A stretch of DNA of 64,000 nucleotides from Molanna angustata (taxonomy: Eukaryota; Arthropoda; Insecta; Trichoptera; Molannidae): the NCBI GenBank assembly GCA_963576475.1, contig OY754980.1, forward strand, positions 23,233,434-23,297,433. The letters are read 5' to 3'. Under the pieces are notes generated by a model. It ran no database searches and was not told the origin of the DNA. It was given only the letters and a program-made list of their open reading frames with translations. This document shows, piece after piece, positions 11,995 through 24,924 of this stretch. The translations under genes were made by a program, and so were the position numbers. Each line of letters starts with the position of its first letter. The stretch's first letter is position 1.

Positions 11995-13330
11995 AGAAAA
12001 CATCAAAAACAGATGACATAGATGAATGTGATATTTCAGATGAATTGGTATGTAATAAAGAGTGTGAAAATTAAAATTATATTGTGCAAAATAGTGAGTT
12101 GAGTTCTGAAATAATTGCAAAAAGAACTAAGGAGGATAACATTCTGAATAAAATTTGCAATTATAAACATGATTCTTCATGGCCACAGAAGAAGATGTTA
12201 GATAAAGAAACTTTGAAATGGTTTAATCTTCGTGACAATTTATCACTATATGAAGAATGTATATTTTACCAGAATAGAATGGTTATTCCCGAATCATTAA
12301 AAAGTGTTATTTTGAATTTTTTACACGAAACTCACTTAGGTATAGTAAAGTTAAAAGCCCTAGGAAAGAATTATTTTTATTGGCTAGGTTTTAATAGTGA
12401 TATAGAAAATGTAGTTGAAAATTGCAAAGTCTGTGGAGGAAACATGTCTTCTCCAAATAAAGTTGAATTGCAATCATGGCCAATAGATAGGGAAATATGG
12501 AAAAGAAAAAATTTAGTTTTTTTTGGTTCAATTGATGGAAAATATTATCTCATTATTACTTCAAAATGGCTAGAGTGTGTTTTGGTAAATAGTATAGATT
12601 AAAAACATACTATACGAGAATTAAAAATGATATTCTCTAGATTTGGGTTACCGAGCGTACTTGTTAGTAATAATGGACCAGCGTTTCGGTCAGATGAGTT
12701 TAAAAAGTATTGTTTTGACAATTCTATTAAACATTTAACAGTTGGTGTAAATCATCTTCAATCTAATGGTTTAGCAGAAAAATGCGTTCAGACATGTAAA
12801 CAATTCTTAAAGAAATTATTACAAAATGATAGGTTACCTGTTGATTATTCTGATAAATTGCTAAATTTCCTTATTGACTATAGAAACACATCACATATGT
12901 CTACACGAATAGAACCAAGTGTGTCATTATTAGGCAATAAAATCAGGTGTAAATTTGATACACTTTTTCCAGATGTAGTCAGCGATAATATTAGTTACAG
13001 AAAAATACAATCCAACGTTTATGATAAAATGCATAGTTCGTAGAAAAGACAAAAATATTATTTTAGGGGTTCTAAATTAAGTCCGGGGAAGAAGGCAAAG
13101 ATTTCAGTTGGTACAATAGTACTGACCAAAGATTTCAGGTCTCAAAATAAGAGGTATAAATGGGTCATAGGTAAAATTAAAAAGTATTGGGTCATACAAC
13201 ATTTCTTGTAAGAATTAAAGATACCAATAAGCTTTGGAAGGGATACATGGATCAGTTGGTAGTGAGTACTGTTCACTGGGATGATGAGGACAGACCTTCT
13301 GATAGTAATAACATTTAAGCCCCCTTTTTT
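11995..13330 (+). pseudogene. Ty3/gypsy integrase, inactivated
   Basis: The frame from 12084 carries the HHCC zinc-binding domain (HETH ... CKVC). It stops at 12600 and resumes at 12627 with the catalytic core (FGLPSVLVSNNGPAFRSDEF ... SNGLAEKCVQTCKQ). A later frame (13080-13270) reads GTIVLTKDFRSQNKRYKWV and LWKGYMDQLVV, the C-terminal domain. The first catalytic Asp position reads Val (LVFFGS), the second reads Asn (SNNG), and only the Glu remains. It is an old dead copy that could not integrate. Confidence 0.85.
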
Positions 13331-13509
13331 ATGTATGATGGCCAAGCTCTAATGGATTCTGAATTTTTCAGGTCAAGATGGAATCCATGACAAGGACGAT
13401 TGAGACCCAGGACTTAAGCTGTGAAATGGACATTTTGTAAATAATAAGAAGTGTAAAATAATATTATGTTGATTATGTTTTTTTTTACAATTTGTTCTTG
13501 AGATTCTCA

Positions 13510-13850
13510 GGGGAGAGTGTAATATATGAATTTAGTGGTAGGTACCTAAAATATAATTTAATTATAGTTATACCTACATAAAAATATTGTGTATTCCAAT
13601 TTTAGTTTTATTATGATTTTGAATATGGGCATTGAATTGTTTTTTAAGAAAAATATGGGAAGGTTCTGTTAACCTTGATATAAAAAGATTGTTTTTAAAT
13701 ATATTTTGTTATGTGAAGAATAAACTGTTTCTGTTATAAAAAGGATAAATATTATACTAGTCATGGTCATGGACTGTTGACTAGGAGGGTTGACCCCAGA
13801 TGAACTGAAATAAAGGGGTAGGAAATGATGATGACTTTATATTACTTTAA
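13510..13850 (+). repeat. Probable polypurine tract and 3' LTR of the gypsy element
   Basis: GGGGAGAG (13510-13517) followed by TGTAATATATGA is the usual polypurine tract plus LTR start of such elements. The LTR end and a matching 5' LTR were not found, so the right boundary is approximate. Confidence 0.5.
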
Positions 13851-13976
13851 CTTGCAGGTATTATGAATTATGATTTAACACGCACCCAATAGAGGCAGAG
13901 GGCTCTCTTCTCCTGCAGTGATACCGGCGTTTAATGATTGATGAAGCGGTTAAAAAACTGTTGAAACTGCGATGTT

Positions 13977-14193
13977 ATCCATTTGTCGATTTGTTCAGGA
14001 GAACTTTGTTCTCTTAACATATCGACAATGTATCAAGCCAGAATACGCGAGAATTGTATGGAGAGGTCTACTTTTTTCACGGCTTTTCCAACTTTGAAGT
14101 CAAAAAACACCAACTTAGAGGCTTCGCAGCATATATGTTCCATACACGGATTTACTCAGAATTCGGAGTAGAACATTTCCTGTGTCTGTGTGT

Positions 14194-14225
<32 letters not shown>

Positions 14226-15007
14226 CTGTGTGTGTGTGTGTATGTCTGTGTGTGTGTGTGTCCGTCCCCCCCTTATAACTTTTGATCCGCTCAATTTACA
14301 GAGCCTAAAATTTCAGAATATATAAACAGTTACAGGCCTACAAAACTTTTATACTCGGAATTTTGAATTTTTGTTTCAGTCAGGGGTTATCAATTTTTGA
14401 ATTTTTATTTTATTTTTCCCTTTATCTCAAAAACCATAAAAGCTAGAACGCTGAAAATTGGTATTAACATAGACAAATACAAAATCTCAAATCAATTTTT
14501 TCAAAAAAATTCCAGGGTTTCTCAAACATTTTTTATTAAGAAAAGTATTTTTTTTATGATAAATTTATGAGTTTAACTGCCTATATTTCCATTTTTTTTT
14601 TAAATATCGAAAAAAGCCGAAACACCCCAACTAGATAATTTAATTTTATATAAAAAATATTAACATTGTAGCAGTATATCTCAAATTTTTTTTAACAATT
14701 TTTATAAAAATTGAATTTAGTGACGACATCGCTTCATACAATTTGTATGGTAGTCACCTATACACAATATCAAAGAAGACTTAATAGTTTGATACTTCAT
14801 CTCTAAACATACAATATACATACACCATCATGCTGTTTTCATATTCCGGGTAGGAAAAAAAGACTGACCTCCATACTATCCTATCTTGACTACCTAGGTA
14901 CATGTGTTGTATAGAAAACTAAATATCATAAAATAATAAATAATTTGTATTTATGGGTTTGGTACTTATTCTTCAACTATACATACTATCGCTGTCGACA
15001 GTTGGAT
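13977..15007 (+). mobile_element. Family A element, copy 2
   Basis: Complete, with degenerate left end ATCCATTTGTCGAT and right end GTCGACAGTTGGAT. An internal (TG)n at 14183-14262 is followed by CCGTCCCCCCC. The open frames inside (13983-14171 and 14054-14278) are by-products of the repeat. Confidence 0.82.
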
Positions 15008-15029
15008 CTCATGTGTTACATGCAACTAG

Positions 15030-15400
15030 TCATAAAAGATAGATGTGAAGACGGCGAAGATTATGCGGTGAAGATAGCGGTTGGAAATAAGCGGGTTTTA
15101 ATAATTTGCGACGGTCACAATGAAGTGAACAAATATTAGATGCGCGTATATCCAATGATAAGCGTGAAGCCTTTTGTTTTTTATAGGGTTGGCAACTCAC
15201 AGGCCCGAATATTGTAAATACATAGTATGTAGGTAGGTACATTAGCGGATTAATTTTGAAAGCGGTAGTAGAAGTGGAGTGAAGCACGGATGATGATTAT
15301 GAATCCCAGAAGAAGCTTCTTGATCGTCAATGGCCATTGGCTTAGTGCATTACTTCTCCCGGCGATACACAAAGGCACCACAATCCATCGAATGCAGTGC
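15030..15400. other. Non-coding stretch
   Basis: No supported feature. Confidence 0.35.
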
Positions 15401-15415
15401 ATTTTGATAATTTAT

Positions 15416-15703
15416 TCTTCTGTTTCTTTCCCTTTAGCGTTTTTGTCCCGTTTCTATCGGGGTACGCTTTGACCATGATCCTGGAATTGGGGAATCTGGT
15501 TATTACGTTGAAGCGACTGCCATCTGACCTTCGTAACCTTTAGAAAGGGGAACCAGACAAATTGAAACATGGGTACACATAGCTAGTGATATAAATCCGC
15601 ACAAAGATTTTTAGAAAATCCAGAGGTGCGTGTCCCGCCCGGATTCGAACCGTCGACCTCACGCATGTGAGGCGACGACCTTACCGCTGGGCTATCACCG
15701 CTC
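15416..15703 (-). mobile_element. Family E tRNA-derived SINE, copy 2
   Basis: Minus strand: A box GATAGCCCAGCGGTAAGG, B box GGTTCGAATCC and the same body as 6407-6697. It is flanked by ATTTTGATAATTTAT (15401-15415) and ATTTTGCTAATTTAT (15704-15718), a 15-bp duplication with one mismatch. Confidence 0.87.
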
Positions 15704-15784
15704 ATTTTGCTAATTTATATTGACTAATAATTGAATGGCGCGAACACTACTTTTTGGTTATTAGTACCGCCGAAGATGTTTATC

Positions 15785-15905
15785 GTCTCGCAGATTCAGA
15801 TTGAGAACACAGTGAGAAAATGTGTCTCCACCGGGAATCGAATCCGGGGACTTTCACTCATGAGTCAGGTATCTAACGAACTGAACCATGTCAAAGTTGA
15901 TAGTT
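15785..15905 (-). mobile_element. Family F SINE fragment
   Basis: Minus strand: B box GGATTCGATTCCCGG with AGACACATTTTCTCACTGTG, and a degraded A-box region. Confidence 0.55.
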
Positions 15906-15999
15906 GCTCTTTTTTCAATTCACGAGCGTGGAAGTTCGAAAAACTTTACTTTTCTTCGCAATTCATCTTGGACTTGGCTTTTGATTTCAAAGAATCCGT

Positions 16000-17635
16000 T
16001 TGAAGTCACCGGTTGATGGTGGTTTAATAACAGTTACCCAAAGATAAGCAACGTATAAATATGCAAAGGAAAATTATGTTTCAGAAGCAGAAATGAGAGT
16101 CATCTACGTTTAATTTAGAAGATGATGCATAATGCATAGACAACTCTACTAGTATCCAACGAGAATTCCCAGAGAAAATTTCTCTATAAAATAGCGTTGC
16201 ATTGATAGAGATGTCAGATTGACTTAATATCCTTTAAATTATTTATACGCTATGGTATTACAATAACGTCTTAAAGGAGATAATAAACATTTTGTGGAAA
16301 AAGCTTTTATACATGAAAAAAATCAAAAATGGAAAAAATATGTAAAATTTATTTTATTTTATGTAGCTTCTTGGGCAACTAACAAGTGCTCATAGAATAA
16401 TAATAAAACTATAGAATACTCATTGCCATACAATACCTCGCTGAAAAAGTGAAGCCGTTTTATTGGCCGGCTCATATCAACATATGTATGACTCTGCTAT
16501 AATTTAGCAAGTAATTTTGCTATTTGCTAATTATTCGGTAAATAATTTTGCAAGCAGTTAAAAAATTCCCTATTTGGAGAACGTATCACGCAGACGGCCA
16601 AATGATTACTGAATGCTCGTACCAAATTAGTCAACATAAAGCAGTCTCATTTACTGCAGGCTAAAGAGTATTCTATACTAATATAATTCTATGCAGATGC
16701 TATATCAAATAATTATTTAACACGCACCCAATAACAAATTGCCACATTCTAGAGAATTAAAAACTACGCAATTAAAAATTTAAACACTCAAAAAAGAAAC
16801 TTTATCTGAAAATTATCATTATTATAAGTAATACCAACTTATATTCACCAGGGTGATATTTTTAAATGCATATACAATTTTTCTTTCTATTCATAAAAAA
16901 ACTAGGTATATACCTGCTCTTTCAAATGAATAAAAATATTTTTCGTGGAAAAAGAAAATAATACAATAATGAACAAATGTACATATTCATGAGTTATGAG
17001 GATACACATAATCTCATACATTGACCCAAAGATTCAAATTTACGATATAATTGAGAATAATTTATTATTAATATAAAATATATTTTGTGTTTAAAGGAAA
17101 ACCACCTTGCGAGCAATGGAAGGTAATTGAAAAACGATTCATGCAACTACACGGCGGTTAAGAAGTAATAAATGAAACAAAATATGAATTAAATTATTTT
17201 ATTTAACCGAAGCTTATATTACAATATCTGCGAAACGGAGTAACGCCGCAGTTGTATAAAGAAAAAAATCTGTAGTATACCTAATTATATTTTACTTTGC
17301 TTAAGAGTGATTTATAAATAAATTGTTTTGAAATGTGCTTCAATGTAAACTATGAAAATATTGATAAAATATTGATTCTCTTGAAATCTCGTTTGAGTAG
17401 ATTATATTATTAAATAAAATCTGGTTTCAAAAAGGATTTAATTTTATTTTTACCAAATAAATTTAAAAAATACAAACAGATAGGTAGGTACTTATGTATT
17501 TATTTAATTTTTATTTTATATTTATAATGTTTGTTAAATAAGCAAAAAGTATTAATGTCAATGATGGCGGTGTTGAAATTGTTGTACTCAATCTTTTACA
17601 AATTGATAATATATTTTCATTGATTTAGGTTTGTC
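16000..17635. other. AT-rich stretch with SINE scraps only
   Basis: Inverted family F tails occur at about 16340-16390 (CTTGGGCAACTAACAAGTGC) and 16715-16760 (AACACGCACCCAATAACAAA). No gene is seen. Confidence 0.45.
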
Positions 17636-17639
17636 ATAT

Positions 17640-17830
17640 TTACATACATATCATCACGGCATTTCCCACAGTGTGGTGTATCCAGCGAGAGGTGTGTGGA
17701 TATACATTACCTTACAAAAGGAAACACGACACGTGCGTGTATACCCGCAAACCAGTCTCGTCTCATTTTAATGGCATTACATTCAGACTGGGTGGTGAAC
17801 CTCATTGCTGAATAATGTGCGTAATAACAA
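17640..17830. mobile_element. Family G repeat
   Basis: Shares CCACAGTGTGGTGTATCCAG and ACACGACACGTGCGTG, followed by TATACCCGCAAACCAG, with similar parts at 24930, 10095 and 55395. Confidence 0.5.
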
Positions 17831-17834
17831 GCAA

Positions 17835-18180
17835 AAAAAAAACAAGCACAATAAGGATGAGGCTAATTTGCCGACGTTCATCGATATTTTAATATAATAC
17901 GCATCTAGATTTAATGATTACAAAATATTTAATTTAATTTATTTAATTATTTCAATTCACGAAAAAAAATGTATGCAATAACGGGTTAATTATAAGGCAA
18001 TTTCTTCTAACCAGCCAAAGCAATATGAGGCCATAAATAATGTAGTGGTAGGTACATTAAATTTATACCAAAAAATGAAACAGAAAGACAAACACGTCAT
18101 ATTATTAAATGGAAAACCACAGCAATAAAGAAAAGGGGGAGATAGAGGTTGTGGGAGGAGAGAGAGAATTTTCATTTATT
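17835..18180. other. Non-coding stretch
   Basis: No supported feature. Confidence 0.35.
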
Positions 18181-18760
18181 TTATTTATAAGAAAATGTAC
18201 AGTTGTATTTTTACATTATATAATTAAAAGTACAAATACAAATCAGGTAGGTAAACCAGCAAAGTTTCCATAAATGGTTAACAATAAGTTACTTAATAAT
18301 AAAAAATTAGTTATAATAGAAGTAAGAATAAAAAAGACTGAAAAAAAAACAGAAAAATTCAATGAAAATATTATAAAAATAAAACAGCTTATACGTATCC
18401 ACGTATATGATCACACAACGAGAAAAAGTTTTCTTTTAAATGCTGCAAGATTGTTATTTAGAATATCGATTGCAGATTTATCGAGGTTGGAGAAAGAGTA
18501 GTAATTAAGAGTTTTTAGTCAGGTATAACAGCTTTAGTCTTTTATAAAAATTTGAATCGATTGAGACGTCGTAATATCATCACTTAATGTGTTCCATAAT
18601 CTTACTGATTATACTTTAAAAGAGGAACTGAGAAATACAGTAGAATTAATGGGAATAGCATGTGCGGTACGATTAGCAGTTCAATGAAACAGAATAGGAG
18701 GTGATTTGACAATAAAATAACATTTTTTCTTAAGATATTAAGTTGAATTTGTGTTATTAG
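18180..18760 (-). pseudogene. Jockey/CR1-type LINE C-terminal remnant
   Basis: The minus strand reads AIPINSTVFLSSSFKV and SVRLWNTLSDDITTS. These are the ORF2 C-terminal block seen also at 20790-21110 and 23690-23880. Stops are present. The 3' part of the element lies leftward to about 18180. Confidence 0.6.
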
Positions 18761-18779
18761 TGAAAGTAAAGTAAATGAA

Positions 18780-19315
18780 AGTGTCGACGTATTGACGCTT
18801 CTTACGCCAGCGAAGAAGATTTCGGAAAAAAAAATAAATATAACATTTAATTCAAATCTTTATTAAACCTTCATCAGATGTATTAATTTTATAAAACTCA
18901 TTGTGAAATGTATTATATTTATAAGTTGTTTTCATGTTGTCCTATGGCATTGTGTTCTTGTTGTTCTTGTTGTAGCTCAGAGTACGAATTTTCATTAAGG
19001 TTTGCGGTACCTCGTACCATAATGAATGTTGACATTTACTATGGAAGTTAGGTTTTATACAAGACCATTTCACATGGTATAAATTTTCATATTTTACTTT
19101 GCAGATACCTAAGGTATATTTTTTAATTAGATTCCAAACGCTTCGTAAAATATCGGAATCCAAAAACAATATGAAAATGCAAACCTTTTTTCTACCTACC
19201 AGATATTTAAAATGCTTTCATACATAATTTGGCATTAATAACAATATACATAAGTAGCCAGTTTTTTAGTGAAGTGATGCTTTGATTATAGATACTTAAT
19301 TTATGTAGTTACAAA
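18780..19315. other. Non-coding stretch
   Basis: No supported feature. Confidence 0.35.
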
Positions 19316-19319
19316 ACAA

Positions 19320-19890
19320 AACGAGTGGGTTGTGGCCAACGCTAAACTCCTCACTAACAAGTCATTTTATAAGTATTCAAATTTCGCATGGAAAATTGTC
19401 AGCATTTTCATGAAATGAGTTTGTTAAATTATTTTTTATTTAAATATTTTATTATGAAAACTTGATAACTCTTCAATGCCATTTTATGAAAATTATGTGC
19501 CTTTTTACCAATTTGAAAATAAAAAATCATATTTTAACTTTCCTGAGTTTGGGGTCACTTTGAAATATTTGACAGTAAAAAAAAATGAGAATCACTATTC
19601 ATATATCGTTCACAATCTAATGGGGTCTAAAAGAGTATTAGATCTACATATTTGCAAAATTTGAAAAGAATTGAATGAGTACTTTAGTCTATAATCGATA
19701 AAGTAAAATAAACATGCCGTACATAGCACACAGCACATAGCACACACACAGATACATTGTGATGAAACTTTCAGAATACAATCTCAGCATGATACTCGTT
19801 AATAATCTGCAATAAAAAAAAATCCTTAAAAATTGCGAAATTATAACTATCCACTAAATCCCCGTGGGTTAGTGAGGAGTAAAAATCAAC
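19320..19890 (+). mobile_element. Family C MITE, copy 2 (best preserved)
   Basis: About 570 bp. The ends carry inverted ACTCCTCACTAAC and GTTAGTGAGGAGT. Shared blocks include GGGGTCACTTTGAAATATTT, ACAGATACATTGTGATGAAA and ATCTCAGCATGATACT. No coding capacity. Confidence 0.75.
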
Positions 19891-19894
19891 TGTC

Positions 19895-20595
19895 ACTTTA
19901 AGCGACGACCTTTGGATTATCATTGGCTCAACTCATTTGACAGCTATTTATTTAATTTGAAATTGGTTGTTATTTTTAAGAGATTGATCTTGGCACACTT
20001 ACATACGTATCGACAATGTATTATTTATTATTAGCCAGGGATTATGTAAGCCGTGGCTTAGAATGCGTGTCAAATGAAAAATAGTAAGTAGGTTTTGCGT
20101 TTTACCCACATCTCATATCATTTTCGTTTGTTTTTTCTTATGCGTTTTTTGCCATAGGTTTTCTAAATAATTTGCATCTGAAGGTCACGATGATGAAATT
20201 CGTTGCGTATCGCAGGTTTCGTTTAATTTGAGTTAAATTTACACCGCGGTTTTCGCGTTTAATTTGATATTATGTAAACACATAAAAATATTTCTCTTTA
20301 CATAAATGTGTAAAATACAATAATGATTATTTCAAAAATATTTAACAAGTCACGTGCAGATATTAGGTATGACTCTGACATAATTGGCATTTAATTTTGA
20401 AATATTTTTGCAATTTGCAATGGTTTTAGCAATAAACTCGCTAAGCAGTTCGTCAAAAATAATATTACGTCGACATAAATACAAGCAAATGTAACTCGTT
20501 TTTAAGAAACGTTTTTTATTTTAAAGTTTTGACGTTTCTCTTCTTATATTCCTTGTTAAATATGGTTATGATTTGATTGGTGAGTTTTGTACTTG
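19895..20595. other. Non-coding stretch
   Basis: No supported feature. Confidence 0.35.
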
Positions 20596-20599
20596 GTAC

Positions 20600-21130
20600 T
20601 CATTTATTTATTATTTATTTACTTTTTGTACATAATATAAACAAATATAAACATATTAGGTAATTTTATCCAACCAACCAGATTATCGAGTGACAGAATT
20701 ATATATGTACATCAACAAAAATTGAAAGATAAAAAACAAAGAAAATATACAAAAATAGGAGGATTGGGAAAGAACGGGGATAGAAAATTGAGATCAGGTG
20801 TTTAGGGATAAATATTACGATAAATAAATATAAGGGATTATATTATTATTATTATTATTAAATATTTCTTTAGTAAATATTACGTAGCAAGGAAAAGGAA
20901 GGAAAGAAGAGAGATCAGGTATTTTCGGAGAGATATCCCTGCTTTAGTCTTTTCTTGAAAATGGAAAGCAAGTTTGACGAAGTTATGTAAGGACTCAAAT
21001 TATTCCAGAGTCTTGCTGAACATACTTCAAAGGAAGAGCTGCAAAATTCAGTGTTGTGAATTGGGATTGTTAATGTAGTACGTTCAGCAGGTCGAAGCGA
21101 TAGGCCGTGATTAGATAAATACTTATTGTT
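20600..21130 (-). pseudogene. Jockey/CR1-type LINE C-terminal remnant with 3' end
   Basis: The minus strand (about 21110-20925) has an open frame reading RPAERTTLTIPIHNTEF, SARLWNNLSPYITSS and IFKKRLKQGYLSENT. This is the clearest copy of this LINE tail in the window. It is 5'-truncated. Confidence 0.7.
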
Positions 21131-22440
21131 TATTTAAGAAAATGTAAATAATAAAAAAAATCTTCACGCAGAAATGGTAGGTATTGTCAAAAACACTAAA
21201 AAATATTCCCAGTTTTATGCAATTTGTGTGATATAATTAATTGTTTTCAAATGAATCAAGCTGATAAAAAAAATCTGAAATATTCAGACCACTAAAAAAA
21301 AAAGAATCGAAAAATCGAAAAGAATCGGTCGGCAAGTCGAAATCAATTGCGATCGGTTATTCGTTCTTTTTAATTTGGCTTTAATCAAAGATTTGATTTA
21401 TTTTATTTTACACAAGTGAATCGCGGTAAAACTTGTGCCGCCTGTGTATATTTAAAAATGGTTGGTGTTACCTGAATGGTTGAATCTGAATTCGTCGTTC
21501 CTTCAGTGCCTCCTGTGCTTCCAGTCCCTTCAAATTTTTATAGACAGAAATACCCAAGAACAGATTATCCGGAAGAACAGTAAGTTAGACCTCCTTCTAC
21601 CAGGATATTCCACCTTCACAGGTCGAATGACGAAAAAGAAGAAAAAAGTTAATTCGGAAACCGTTCCGGGTATTCGCTAGACAATTCACTAAAATTTCAT
21701 TGCAATCGGGTAAACCATACAACTTTACAGTCATATTAGAATATTTACAAACATTGATTTTTATAAATATTGAACAAATTCATTCAATATTCAGGGAGAA
21801 GGTCTTCCTCGAACATTGACGCGACACTTGGGCTTGAATGACAAAAAAAAATCTTCACCTTGAACTTGTCAAAAACAAATCTAGCAATCAAAATTTGTAT
21901 GAAACATTGCAAATGTTTTGCATTTTAGGCTTGGGACAAGGATAGTGATTCTATTAATATCAGTGCAACAGAAAGATAACATGGGAAGTAGAAATAATTT
22001 TCCACATTTTGAAAAATTACAGAGCGAGAGTTAGATTTGGTCTTCACGAAGGCGACAATAATACGGAGCAATAGCTTGCCTGCGATTGTTGTATAAAGAG
22101 GGGCGTTTTATATGTATAAATTAACTCAGAATAGCTGTTTTTGTTTATTTTTCCCCGGGGTACACTTCAACGGAATATGCGGGCTGTATTACTCTGTAAA
22201 ACTAATTTCCAAACAATTAAACTGAAAACCACCTCACGCGTAGCCATTAAAAATCGAGGAATCCTCCAAGCAAATAGTAACGAAGCGTAAACGTTAATGA
22301 TTCATACAAACAAATAATATGCACACACAATTCCTATTGTGTCATGTCGTGTTTTCTCTGGGGTATAAAATGATGAAAGATACAAATCCCCTCTTTTTAA
22401 CCATTAACAATTAATACGGATATTAAATTTAACCCCATAT
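21130..22440. other. Non-coding stretch
   Basis: A 72-codon open frame (21462-21680) has no recognisable motif. No other structure is seen. Confidence 0.35.
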
Positions 22441-22447
22441 TATTAAT

Positions 22448-22560
22448 ACTAGCGGACCCGCTAGACGTTGTCCTGCCCGAAGATTGGCTTGGGGTGGACA
22501 TCTTCAGTGCAAAATATGAAAGATTTAGTGAAGAAATACTGAAGGTGATGTGCTCTTAAT
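22448..22560 (+). mobile_element. Lep1/Helitron-like repeat head
   Basis: ACTAGCGGACCCGCTAGACG followed by TTGTCCTGCC matches the head at 4131. It is followed by a poly-C tract (22562-22573). The 3' part is not visible nearby. Confidence 0.45.
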
Positions 22561-22809
22561 TCCCCCCCCCCCCTCCCATCCCTCCTTATCTCTTATCAGT
22601 CCCATACCTAATTTTAATTTTCTTAATTATTATTTTTTTCTCTTAGTTGATTTTTTTTGTATGAACTATCTATTGTTATTGTTGTAAATTTATTATTGAT
22701 GGAATGCTTTTATTGGTTCTGATTATGTCATTTAAATTGTATAATCAAAACTGTAAATGAGCTGTTAGCTTCCCAAATATATAAAATAAAATAAAAATTA
22801 ACCTCACAC

Positions 22810-23420
22810 CATCACGCCAAAATATAGTTAAAAAGTACACCTGATGCGAACATCTCTTATACAGTTGGGGAGCTATAAATCGCAATTTTTAAGGTTATTT
22901 TATTATTGCAATTTATCAACTAGTATCATGCTGAAATTGCATTCTAAAAGTTTACTCACAATGTATCTGTGTGTGTTCTGTGTACTATGTGCTATATACT
23001 ATGTACGGTGTGCTTATTTTATTTTATCGATTATGTATATAAATAAAGTACCTACTCGTTCGATTCTTTTCAAATTTTGCAAACTTGTACAACACTCGCT
23101 TATGCTCCATTAGATTTTGAAGGATATCTGTCAGTGCTTCTCAAAATTATACTGCCAAATATTTCAAAGTGACCCCAAGCTGAGGAAACTTAAAATTTGA
23201 TATATTTATTTTCAAATTGCTAAAAAGACACATAACTTTCATAAAATGGCATCGAAGAATTATCATGTTTTCGTAATGAAATATTATAATAAAAAAAAAA
23301 TTAAACAAACTCATTTCATGAACACGCTGTGAATTTTCCATACAAAATTTGAAAACATTGTTAAGTGACTTGGTAGTGAGGAGTATAGCCTGGGCCACAA
23401 TCCACTCGTTTAATTTTGCG
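22810..23420 (-). mobile_element. Family C MITE, copy 3
   Basis: Inverted relative of 19320-19890. The minus strand begins near 23400 (GATTGTGGCCCAGGCTATAC then TCCTCACTACC) and runs to about 22815. Confidence 0.7.
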
Positions 23421-23439
23421 ATTATTATCTATAAGGTTC

Positions 23440-24150
23440 ATTTATTTATTTGAATCTTTCTGTACATATAATTAGTACAATTTATTTGAATCTTTCTGTA
23501 CTTTAAAAATACAAAACAGTGTGTAATATGGCAATAAGTTAATCACATTACAAAAATGAACAATGATAGCAGACGAAAAGTAAAAAAAAAAACAGAGAAG
23601 ATAGCATATAAGAAAAATTCATAGCCATGAGAGGAAAACTAAAGGATAAGAAAGGGAATTGGAGAGGAAGATGTAATCAGGTATTGTCAGATACATATTT
23701 TTGCTTCAGCCATTTCTTGAAGAAGTTTAGTGAGATAGACGACGTAGGTAATATCAGGACTTAGACCATTCCTTGTCTAGCTGAATGTACTTCAAATGAA
23801 GAGCTAAAAAAATCAGAACTATGAATGGGAATAGATAGTAAAGTACGTTAAGCAGATCGAAGTGGACGCCCGTGGCTTGAAAGATAAGTGAATTTTTCTT
23901 TGAGATACTGAGGTATATTTGGATTAAAAAGGACATTGTATAGTAATGACAAGATGTGTATATTTCTTGTATATCGTATCTTGGGCCAATGAAAAAGATT
24001 ACGGTAGTGAGAAAGAATATGATCGAATTTTTTAAGTCCAAAGAAAAATTAGATGCAAACATTTTGAAAGTGTTCAAGTTTGTTGAGATGTTCCTCGTTT
24101 GCATCCAAGTAGCTAACATCAGCATTGTTAAGAAACAGTAAGAGAAGTGA
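23440..24150 (-). pseudogene. Jockey/CR1-type LINE C-terminal remnant
   Basis: The minus strand (23870-23690) reads LLSIPIHSSDFFSSSFEVHS and ISLNFFKKWLKQKYVSDNT with stops. It is related to the copies at 18180 and 20600. The 123-codon frame at 23754-24125 is in the wrong frame for this protein. Confidence 0.6.
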
Positions 24151-24920
24151 TTAAGCTAAGGTTATTTTACAATGAAGTGGAAGGGAATTCTTGAGTTTAT
24201 TAAGTGAGTAGATTTGCTGATATGTGAGATCTATTCATTTTAGGTTTAGGAACTTTCTAAATGAAGCAGATGCTAATATGACAGTATTTCTACGTGTTTC
24301 TTTTTAAAACATGAGCATAATTAAGAAATTGGTAATAGGAATAATAACAATAAACAAATTGATCACAACGATAAGAAAGTAGGCAATTAAAGAAATTTGT
24401 TAAATATGCTTAATATCTTTAGTTTTTTACAAATATTTAGACATCACACGTCTGTCACATATTTACTTGTGTTTTTAAAAGAAGTATGAAGACTATTTTT
24501 CTGTTCTTTGATTGAAGAACACTAAAACCGTAATGTGAAAGAATGTATCTATGTTACAAGTATGTATATGGAGTAGAAGTTGGACAAGTTGATAATTGAC
24601 AAAAATAGTAGTGGATGCACGTACAATATAGAGAGGGATAGTTTGGTATCTCAAGCCGTGGTGGTATTATCGTTAAGGGAACAACCATTAAATCACAAGC
24701 AAGGAGTTATGTGTCGTTTTATATGTTGGATGTGGAAGCGCCACGCCATCGCCACTGAAAACATTTAAGGCTGATGAGATGAAGGATATAGAGGAGCGTG
24801 TGCTAATGTTGCCCTTAAGTTCTAATAATGAAGATTGTACCAATTTGTCTCGTACTGGACGTTTATTTAACCTATAGTATGTTCCATACAATAAATATTT
24901 TATTTAATAAAAATAATAAA
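24150..24920. other. Unassigned stretch
   Basis: A 62-codon frame (24580-24768) ends MWKRHAIATENI and is followed by further in-frame-looking scraps. It may be a remnant of an element I cannot name. Confidence 0.3.
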
Positions 24921-24924
24921 TTCA

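Noticed and set aside
13983..14278. 62- and 74-codon frames, repeated almost identically near 26152-26501
   Set aside because: They lie inside family A repeat copies and run into the TG tract; recurrence reflects the repeat, not a gene.
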